NCBI GenBank assembly: GCA_017307735.1 | Contig: JAFKGR010000023.1 | Coordinates: 1-36,655 of the forward strand | Direction: 5' to 3' | Origin: Chitinophagaceae bacterium | GTDB lineage: Bacteria; Bacteroidota; Bacteroidia; Chitinophagales; Chitinophagaceae | Length of the DNA stretch: 36,655 bases | In this document: positions 26,188-32,476 of the stretch, one piece after another | Numbering within the stretch: the stretch's first letter is position 1 | Layout: each line of letters begins with the position of its first letter | The notes under the pieces: generated by a model | The model's database searches: none | What the model was told of the DNA's origin: nothing | What the model saw: the letters and a program-made list of their open reading frames with translations, nothing else | Program-made: the position numbers and the translations under genes

Positions 26188-28605
26188 ATGCTAAAGAAAA
26201 TTCTATTTCCGGTTCTCTTTTCCCTGATAATATTTACAGGCAATGCCCAGACCCATCAGGAATATAAACTGCCTCCGCAAAGTATCAGAGAACTTGCTAC
26301 CGCAATGGTTCCGCAGGTTCAATTCAGCAAAGACGGCAGGTTTATGCTTATTCTCAAACCGGCAGGCTTTCAAACGATAGAGGAAATTTCTCAACCTGTA
26401 CTTGGCCTCGCCGGATTAAAAGTGAATGCAACAAGCAACACGCTTGAACCCGGCAATGCCGGCAGTTACACAGATCTAACGATTAAGGATATACGAAATA
26501 ATAAAGAATACAAACTTTCGGAACTCCCGGATAAAGTTCTGTTTACAAAAATTACCTGGAGCCCGGATAATTCGAAATTCGCATTCGGAAATAAAACATT
26601 GCACGGTATAGAACTCTGGCTGGCCGATCTGAATAGTTTTTCTGCAAAAAAATTAATTGACATACCATTGAATACGACCACCGGAACGCCCATTCAATGG
26701 GATCCTTCAGGAAATTATTTATTGGTTCAAACTCTCGTGCCCGATCGCGGCAATCCGCCTGTACCTTCGATCGTTCCCGATGGGCCGGTAGTACAACAAA
26801 ATCTCGGAGCAAAAACTCCTTCACGCACTTACGAATATTTATTGCAAAATTCTGAAGATGAAAAATTAATGGATTATTACCTGACTTCACAATTGCAGGA
26901 GGTGGATTCGCAGGGAAATATGAAACCTGTTTTTAAACCTGCTATTTTCAGGACAGCAGATTATTCTCCCGACGGAAAATATATTTTGGCACAAACAGTT
27001 GAGCGTCCCTATTCTTATCTTGTTCCTATTTATTTCTTCCCCAACAAAACTTTTATTTTGGACAATTCAGGGAATATGGTAAAGGAATTGTACAATGCGC
27101 CAATGGCAGACAAAATACCCATCGCCTTTGATGCAGTTGCACCCGGCCCGCGATCATACCAATGGAGGAAAGATGCGCCGGCTACGCTGTTTTGGGCAGA
27201 AGCACTGGATGGGGAAAATCCAAAAATTGAAACGGAATTTCATGATGCGGTTTATTCGTTAAGTGCACCATTCACTTCAGATCCGCAAAAAGTATTTTCA
27301 ACCAAGCTCAGGTATGCAGGTATTGAGTGGATAAATAATGACTACGCCATTGTTAGAGAAAATCTGAGAAGAACAAGAACCACTGTGATGACACTCATCA
27401 ATCCGGTCAGCGGAAAATCAACGAAAGAAATAGTGAATCGCAGTTCTGAAAATAATTACACCGATCCGGGAAGGTTCGTACATACCAGCGAAGATGGAAA
27501 TGAGGGTGTTCTTCTTGTAGCCAAAGGAAAGGGATTAAATGTTTTCACGATTGGCAATGGAGCTTCTCCCGAAGGTGACCGCCCGTTTGTGATGAAGTGG
27601 GATTTGCTCAGCGGAAAAACAGACACGCTGTTTAAGTCGCAGGCACCCTACTATGAACAACCCGTCTTCTTCAACAACACCGGATACATTTATTTTTCAA
27701 AGGAATCTCTCACCGATGCTCCCAATTATTACAGTGCACAATTAAAAAACAGAAAGAATGAAATTGCACTTACTTCATTCCCCGACCCCTACCCTTCACT
27801 GGAAGGTGTGCAGAAAATTCAATTGTCCTATCCCAGAAAGGACGGAATTACTTTAACGGGAACCCTTTATTTACCGAAAGGATATAAAAAAGAAAACGGG
27901 CCATTACCTGTTTTCGTGTGGGCATACCCGAGAGAGTACAAAACAAGAGAAGCGGCGGGCCAGGTGAAGGGATCGCCCTACCGGTTTCCAAGATTGAATT
28001 GGGGATCTCCGGTATTCTGGGTTACGGAAGGATATGCTGTGGTCGACAATGCAGATATGCCGATTGTGGGAACAGGCAAGGATTTCCCGAATGATACTTT
28101 TATTCCGCAGATAACCGACAATGCAAGTTCCCTGATCGATTATCTGGTCAGCCTGGGAGTTGCCGACAGAAAAAAAATTGCGGTAGGCGGTCATTCTTAC
28201 GGCGCTTTCATGACGGCTAACCTTCTTGCACACACGAATTTATTTGCTGCCGGCATCGCCCGCAGTGGCGCTTATAACAGGACATTGACGCCCTTCGGTT
28301 TTCAAAATGAAACCAGAACTTTCTGGCAGGCAGCAGATGTTTACGGAAAAATGTCGCCCTTCTGGTATGCTGATAAAATCAAAACTCCGATCCTGCTAAT
28401 TCACGGAATTGCAGATGACAACTCAGGCACTTTCCCGATTCAGAGTGAAAGGTTTTACAGTGCAATCAAGGGATTTGGCGGAACTGCGCGGCTGGTCATG
28501 CTTCCCAAAGAATTCCACTCTTACAGAAGTTATGAATCCATTTTGCACATGCTGTGGGAGCAGGATCTATGGCTGAATAAATATGTGAAGAACAGGAAAG
28601 AGTGA
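26188..28605 (+). CDS. Exported S9-family serine peptidase (prolyl oligopeptidase type)
   Basis: 805 residues with a signal peptide (MLKKILFPVLFSLIIFTGNAQ). The N-terminal ~500 residues carry WD40/propeller-like repeats (WSPDNSKFAFG, WDPSGNYLLVQT, YSPDGKYILAQT), followed by an alpha/beta-hydrolase domain. The catalytic triad is visible: S670 in GGHSYGAFM, D743 or D744 in HGIADDNSG, and H777 in PKEFHSYRSY. The family cleaves oligopeptides, often after proline. It lies directly behind the M14 carboxypeptidase gene, which suggests the two act together on extracytoplasmic peptides (inference). A strong terminator follows. Confidence 0.93.
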   Translation: MLKKILFPVLFSLIIFTGNAQTHQEYKLPPQSIRELATAMVPQVQFSKDGRFMLILKPAGFQTIEEISQPVLGLAGLKVNATSNTLEPGNAGSYTDLTIKDIRNNKEYKLSELPDKVLFTKITWSPDNSKFAFGNKTLHGIELWLADLNSFSAKKLIDIPLNTTTGTPIQWDPSGNYLLVQTLVPDRGNPPVPSIVPDGPVVQQNLGAKTPSRTYEYLLQNSEDEKLMDYYLTSQLQEVDSQGNMKPVFKPAIFRTADYSPDGKYILAQTVERPYSYLVPIYFFPNKTFILDNSGNMVKELYNAPMADKIPIAFDAVAPGPRSYQWRKDAPATLFWAEALDGENPKIETEFHDAVYSLSAPFTSDPQKVFSTKLRYAGIEWINNDYAIVRENLRRTRTTVMTLINPVSGKSTKEIVNRSSENNYTDPGRFVHTSEDGNEGVLLVAKGKGLNVFTIGNGASPEGDRPFVMKWDLLSGKTDTLFKSQAPYYEQPVFFNNTGYIYFSKESLTDAPNYYSAQLKNRKNEIALTSFPDPYPSLEGVQKIQLSYPRKDGITLTGTLYLPKGYKKENGPLPVFVWAYPREYKTREAAGQVKGSPYRFPRLNWGSPVFWVTEGYAVVDNADMPIVGTGKDFPNDTFIPQITDNASSLIDYLVSLGVADRKKIAVGGHSYGAFMTANLLAHTNLFAAGIARSGAYNRTLTPFGFQNETRTFWQAADVYGKMSPFWYADKIKTPILLIHGIADDNSGTFPIQSERFYSAIKGFGGTARLVMLPKEFHSYRSYESILHMLWEQDLWLNKYVKNRKE

Positions 28606-28633
28606 GAGCAAACAGATCACCATCCGGTGATGT

Positions 28634-28672
28634 AATCGCAGAATGCCATGGGGGTGTTCTGCGATTTTTTTT
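28634..28672 (+). terminator. Rho-independent terminator of the M14-S9 operon
   Basis: A perfect 10-bp stem (AATCGCAGAA at 28634-28643 with TTCTGCGATT at 28657-28666) encloses a 13-nt loop and runs into eight Ts (28665-28672). It lies 29 bp after the S9 stop codon. Confidence 0.88.
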
Positions 28673-28742
28673 GTTATATCATTTTATAAGCGGCTATCAG
28701 AATTTTTTTCATTCCCCCCGGCATGAAAATTCAATTTGCAAT

Positions 28743-29126
28743 TCACAACCAATTTAAAATCTTTGGTACAAAAATAATCAGGCCAATTGCCAATGCCGTC
28801 AGCGCACTTACGAACACAGCCGCTGCAGATAAATCCTTTATTTTCTTAATCCCATCATCTTTTCCGGGATGGATAAAATTGCAGATATCTTCAATTGCGG
28901 AATTTATTATTTCCGTTGCAATTACAAAACCAATTGAAAACACAATGGCGATCCATTCGTAAGTATTCAATCCGAACAGAAACGAAAGTACAATCACCAT
29001 TACTGTTATAAGCAAATGAACTTTTGCATTATTCTCTTCCTGAAACAAAACTTTGAGTCCGTTACATGCGTATTTAAAACTGTTCAGCGCCTTGAAAATT
29101 GAGAATCTTTGTTTTTCCATAATCAA
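28743..29126 (-). CDS. dgkA: Diacylglycerol kinase / undecaprenol kinase (DgkA family)
   Basis: 127-residue inner-membrane lipid kinase. Three transmembrane helices are visible (about 35-52, 56-72 and 101-124), together with the family signature EIINSAIEDICNFIHPGKD holding catalytic Glu and Asn, and KIKDLSAAAVFVSA. It phosphorylates diacylglycerol or undecaprenol with ATP; which substrate is used is not decidable from sequence. Met3 (at 29120) is an equally plausible start. The restriction-modification operon ends 97 bp upstream on the same strand. Confidence 0.9.
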   Translation of the reverse strand: MIMEKQRFSIFKALNSFKYACNGLKVLFQEENNAKVHLLITVMVIVLSFLFGLNTYEWIAIVFSIGFVIATEIINSAIEDICNFIHPGKDDGIKKIKDLSAAAVFVSALTALAIGLIIFVPKILNWL

Positions 29127-29162
29127 CCTGATTGTTCAGTTCAAATCATTTTCGTGAGCTGT

Positions 29163-29191
29163 CGGCAATCGTGCTTCTTTTTCGTCTGCCG
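29163..29191 (-). terminator. Hairpin between the hsdM-S gene and dgkA
   Basis: CGGCAATCG (29163-29171) and CGTCTGCCG (29183-29191) pair at 7 of 9 positions. It lies about 30 bp after the hsdM-S stop and could end that operon, but no U-tract follows on the minus strand. The 11 bases CGGCAATCGTG also occur at 4243-4253. Confidence 0.3.
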
Positions 29192-29223
29192 GTTATGTTT
29201 GTTTACTATGTTTTGAAATACTC

Positions 29224-31851
29224 TCATTCTCCCCAAACTTTAGCAATCCTGTCCTTTATCTTTTGCTCGAAAATTTCAATCAGTTGTTTGTTGGCGTTGA
29301 CCAATTCCTGCTCTTTTTCGATTTGGGAAACGATTTGGTGCTGGATCTCGATTGGAGGGATTGCTACAGATAAAGCACTTACAGTTTTAAAACTAAGAGC
29401 GGGCATAGCACCACCAGCTGTTATTCTTTTAAATTGCTTTTGTATTAATTCAGAGTTTAGAAAATGATATAAAAAATCCTTTTGCAATTGATTCGATGGC
29501 TCGACTTTGAAAAGATTATTTGCAAGAATACCATTAAACCCTCTACCAACAAACCCAGCAGATGCTCCATATCTAACAACAACTATGTCGTTTTTATCTA
29601 CATATTTTCCTTTGCCTAAGCTTTTAGGTATATATCGAAAATCCGAAGAGTTTTGGGTATAATTTTCAATTCTTAAAAACTTTTCATAACCTTCAGTGTA
29701 GTCTTTGCTTTGTAAAACAACATCAACTTGTGTGCCTTGTGAGAATTTTGCTACCTCTCCCAACTCCACCATTTCCCAATCCGGGTCAATATCAATATGC
29801 GGTTTATAGTTTTCGACTACGGCTTTGGCGCCATCTATAATTTTTTGATACGCCTCTATTTCGGCTACAATCTCTTCCTGAATGGATAAGGGAGGAAGGG
29901 GGATTTGGATTTTTTCAAGATTTCCTTTTGTAATATGGACAAGGCCAACACCGCCATGAAGATTTTGTTCTACTTCTTCTACAGCTTGATTTAAAGCATA
30001 ATACAAATACCTCTTTATCGCTTTATTAGCATCGAAATAAACATTGAATATATGTTGATTCAAAATTGCTCTATCTCCATACCAAATGTGGGCTCCAAAA
30101 GATGTACCTCTTGAACCAGACCAAGAGAACAATAGATCATTTGGCTCAACAATATATCTCTTATCAACTTCTCCAGAATAGAAATTAAATACTGAATCCT
30201 TGTTGTTTAAATTCTGGATTCTAATGATTGGCAAACCTCCCATTTCTTCGCTTTCCCAATCAGAAGGCTTAAATGCCCTTCCATTAATTAAAGTGCAAAC
30301 TTCACCAATTGGTACTAAAGGAAATTTTGAAGAACGCTGAATAATGACTTTATACCTCTCCCCACTTAAATTATAATCGCCATTCTTCGCAATTTCCGCT
30401 TTCGGCACAAGGTGCGCAATGGGGGATTCCGAAACAAGTTCGGAATGACGGAAGGAAGAGAGAAGGGCAATGGCTTCGCTCAACTGTTCGCCTTTTATAG
30501 GGGTTCGTTGAGCGCCCAAATTATAACCGTCCTTGTCAATTTTGATAAACAGGATTTCCTCTTTTTGTTTCGCCACCTTTCTATCCATCAGCAAAATAGA
30601 AGTTTTTACCCCGCTGTAGGGATTGAAGACTCCTGCCGGCAGACTCACTACGGCATACAGATAATTTTCTACCAGCATTTTCCGCAAATCCTTATAAGCC
30701 CTGCCGCTTTGGAAAATGATGCCTTCGGGTACAATAATGCCGGCCTTTCCATTCGGGTTCAGGTGTTCGGCTATGTAATCCACAAACAGCACCTCGCTTC
30801 GGTTGCTGCTGATGGTGAATCTCTTGTGCGGCCTAATTCCCCCCTTCGGGCTCATAAATGGTGGATTGGCCAGTATCACATCAAAGGTGTCGTTCCACCG
30901 TTCTTCACTGCTCAGGGTATCATATTCATGAATGTTGGGGGTGCTAAATCCGTGCAGATACAGATTTACCAAACTCAGTCGCACCATGTCGGGTGAAATA
31001 TCATAACCCGTAAAATTTTGAATCAATTTTTTGCGGTCGTCCGGGGTGAGTTGGTCGCCGAGGTTATTGAAAGGTTTTTCCTCCAACCGATTATAGGTGT
31101 AGATATTATATTGGGGAGACGCGCTATAGCGCGTCTGTACATCTTTCCCATTATTCGGTAGAGGCGTAGAATCCTGCGTCTGTACCTTATTATCTTTTGA
31201 ATATTTCAGCAAAATATGTTTGTAGGCAGAAATCAAAAATCCCGCCGTTCCGCAAGCCGGGTCCAGTATCGTGTCCGTTTTATCAGGGTCAACAATGGCT
31301 ACCAAAAAATCAATGATATGCCTTGGTGTTCTGAATTGTCCTGCATCCCCCTGCGAACCCATTACAGAAAGCAAATATTCAAATGCATCCCCTAAATTTT
31401 CGCTGTGGTTATAATCAAATTCGCCAATGGTTTTCAGAAATAATTTCAGGGTTTCAGGGTCCCGGTAAGGCAAATAAGCATTATTGAAAATATCCCGAAA
31501 CAGTTGAGGAATATTCGGGTTTTTTGCCATTCCCTCAATCGCTTCCGAATAAAGGGTAAGCATTTCCGCAGCCGTTACTTTGGGGTGCATCAATTGATCC
31601 CGGGCGTATTTGCTGAACTCAATGGTTTTATCCTTATTTCGGTCCTTTGGAAATTCAGGGTCGGGTATTTTATAATCAGAAAAGAATTTTGCATGGCCCC
31701 CCAATTCAACAGCCTCCTTGTCCATGTCGTCCATGAATTTGTAAATCAGGGCAATGGTGATTTGTTCAATCTGTGCCTTCGGGTCGGGTAATTTACCTAC
31801 CAAAATATCTCTGCAATCGTCTATTCTTTTTTTCGTTGGTGTATCTAACAT
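29224..31851 (-). CDS. Fused type I methylase-specificity protein (HsdM-HsdS)
   Basis: 875 residues joining what are normally two subunits. Residues 1 to about 460 are HsdM: helical N-terminal domain, SAM motif I DPACGTAGF (197-205) and catalytic NPPF (329-332, N6-adenine type). Residues from about 510 are HsdS: a first target-recognition domain (FPLVPIGEVCTLINGRAFKP...), a spacer helix region (PLPPLSIQEEIVAEIEAYQKII), a second recognition domain (EMVELGEVAKFSQGTQVDV...) and a final helix (IPPIEIQHQIVSQIEKEQEL). Two different palindromic DNA repeats are translated in frame: residues 223-245 in the methylase part and 469-476 (HSELVSES) between M and S. The protein should methylate a bipartite site and guide HsdR. 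It is the third gene of the hsdR-RAYT-hsdM-S operon. Confidence 0.92.
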   Translation of the reverse strand: MLDTPTKKRIDDCRDILVGKLPDPKAQIEQITIALIYKFMDDMDKEAVELGGHAKFFSDYKIPDPEFPKDRNKDKTIEFSKYARDQLMHPKVTAAEMLTLYSEAIEGMAKNPNIPQLFRDIFNNAYLPYRDPETLKLFLKTIGEFDYNHSENLGDAFEYLLSVMGSQGDAGQFRTPRHIIDFLVAIVDPDKTDTILDPACGTAGFLISAYKHILLKYSKDNKVQTQDSTPLPNNGKDVQTRYSASPQYNIYTYNRLEEKPFNNLGDQLTPDDRKKLIQNFTGYDISPDMVRLSLVNLYLHGFSTPNIHEYDTLSSEERWNDTFDVILANPPFMSPKGGIRPHKRFTISSNRSEVLFVDYIAEHLNPNGKAGIIVPEGIIFQSGRAYKDLRKMLVENYLYAVVSLPAGVFNPYSGVKTSILLMDRKVAKQKEEILFIKIDKDGYNLGAQRTPIKGEQLSEAIALLSSFRHSELVSESPIAHLVPKAEIAKNGDYNLSGERYKVIIQRSSKFPLVPIGEVCTLINGRAFKPSDWESEEMGGLPIIRIQNLNNKDSVFNFYSGEVDKRYIVEPNDLLFSWSGSRGTSFGAHIWYGDRAILNQHIFNVYFDANKAIKRYLYYALNQAVEEVEQNLHGGVGLVHITKGNLEKIQIPLPPLSIQEEIVAEIEAYQKIIDGAKAVVENYKPHIDIDPDWEMVELGEVAKFSQGTQVDVVLQSKDYTEGYEKFLRIENYTQNSSDFRYIPKSLGKGKYVDKNDIVVVRYGASAGFVGRGFNGILANNLFKVEPSNQLQKDFLYHFLNSELIQKQFKRITAGGAMPALSFKTVSALSVAIPPIEIQHQIVSQIEKEQELVNANKQLIEIFEQKIKDRIAKVWGE
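30426..30446. repeat. Dispersed palindrome in frame between the M and S parts
   Basis: ATTCCGAA (30426-30433), 5 nt, TTCGGAAT (30439-30446) form a perfect 8-bp inverted repeat. On the minus strand it is read as HSELVSES, a peptide often seen where this type of dispersed palindrome falls into genes (recalled knowledge). It differs in sequence from the REP-like units at 31.1-32.2 kb. Confidence 0.6.
31117..31140. repeat. REP-like palindrome inside the methylase coding region, unit 1
   Basis: A perfect 20-bp palindrome (31117-31136, centred TA|TA with AGACGCGC arms) followed by GTAC. The minus strand reads GTACAGACGCGC..., related to the GTAGAGACG palindromes near the RAYT gene. It is translated in frame as part of QTRYSASP (residues about 238-245). 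Confidence 0.65.
31158..31185. repeat. REP-like palindrome inside the methylase coding region, unit 2
   Basis: An imperfect hairpin: GTAGAGGCGTAG pairs with CTGCGTCTGTAC through two G-T wobbles and one mismatch, with a 4-nt loop. It is 17 bp from unit 1 and is translated in frame (VQTQDSTPLP, residues 223-232). Together the two units add about 23-26 residues between SAM motif I and the conserved YNRLEEKPFNNLGDQL stretch. Confidence 0.6.
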
Positions 31852-31887
31852 GGTTTTTTGTTTTTTTGAAATGCATTAAAATGCATT

Positions 31888-31916
31888 GTGGAGACGACCG
31901 AATCGGGCGTCTCTAC
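31888..31916. repeat. REP-like palindrome overlapping the RAYT stop codon
   Basis: GTGGAGACG (31888-31896) pairs with CGTCTCTAC (31908-31916) through one G-T wobble; after one A-G mismatch the stem continues with 3 bp to an AAT loop. The TAG stop of the RAYT gene (31913-31915) is inside the right arm. Between it and the hsdM-S start are two ATGCATT copies (31871-31877, 31881-31887). Confidence 0.7.
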
Positions 31917-32476
31917 GGCCGGAATTGGTCGTCCGACCAATTCTTCGGGTTATTAATAATGTATTCTGAAATTCTTTGAAATGATTGATTATCTCGGATG
32001 ATATGATCGTGGAATCGGGATTGCCATGCGAAATCCGCATGAATTTTCCGACAACCAATGGTAACGGCACGTTTGTATTGATTCATTATTACGCCCAATG
32101 TTCCCGGGTTCCATTTTTTTGATGCGGCATTGGTTCGGTTTGTGGTATTGGTGGTATCCGTCGTAGAGACGCCCGAATCGGTCGTCTCTACAATATTATC
32201 CAATTTATCAATCACCACAATCCCATGAACGTGGTTGGGCATAACCACATGGTTTCCCAATTTCACGAATGGGAAATGTTCCGGTATTTCCAACCAACAA
32301 TCATTTGCAATTTTTCCCAAATCGTTCAAAACCATTTTTTCATCCACCGCATTACCATACCAACAAATTCTGTTTTTGGTGCAAATGGTTACAAAATAGG
32401 CGGCATTCCAACCATAATCCCAATTACGTAACCGGGTAGATTCTATTCGATATTTATTTTGAAACTTTTCAGACAT
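31913..32476 (-). CDS. REP-associated tyrosine transposase (RAYT, Y1/HUH family)
   Basis: 187 residues, a single-strand DNA transposase-type HUH protein. The opening RIESTRLRNWDYGWNAAYFVTICT and the HUH motif VVMPNHVHGIVVI (H82, H84) are intact. The catalytic Tyr is Y172 in SEYIINNPKNW, and the FHDHIIRD motif precedes it. A Thr/Asn-rich loop (about 93-120) is partly encoded by a REP-like palindrome (residues 96-105). Family proteins bind and cleave REP hairpins and probably spread them. The ATG overlaps the hsdR stop (TGATG), so translation is probably coupled, and the gene ends inside another palindrome 37 bp before the hsdM-S ATG region. It is the middle gene of the restriction operon. The enzyme looks intact. 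Confidence 0.9.
   Translation of the reverse strand: MSEKFQNKYRIESTRLRNWDYGWNAAYFVTICTKNRICWYGNAVDEKMVLNDLGKIANDCWLEIPEHFPFVKLGNHVVMPNHVHGIVVIDKLDNIVETTDSGVSTTDTTNTTNRTNAASKKWNPGTLGVIMNQYKRAVTIGCRKIHADFAWQSRFHDHIIRDNQSFQRISEYIINNPKNWSDDQFRP
32162..32190. repeat. REP-like palindrome inside the RAYT gene
   Basis: GTAGAGACG (32162-32170) and CGTCTCTAC (32182-32190) are perfectly complementary; a C-T mismatch and 3 more bp lead to an AAT loop. It is nearly the reverse complement of the unit at 31888-31916, so the two are inverted relative to each other, as in paired REP units. Translated in frame as residues 96-105 of RAYT. Confidence 0.7.

Noticed and set aside
31921..31943. Extra 10-bp inverted repeat (GAATTGGTCG/CGACCAATTC) next to the REP unit
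   Set aside because: It encodes the usual RAYT C-terminal stretch NNPKNWSDDQF, so it is probably coincidental and not a further REP unit.
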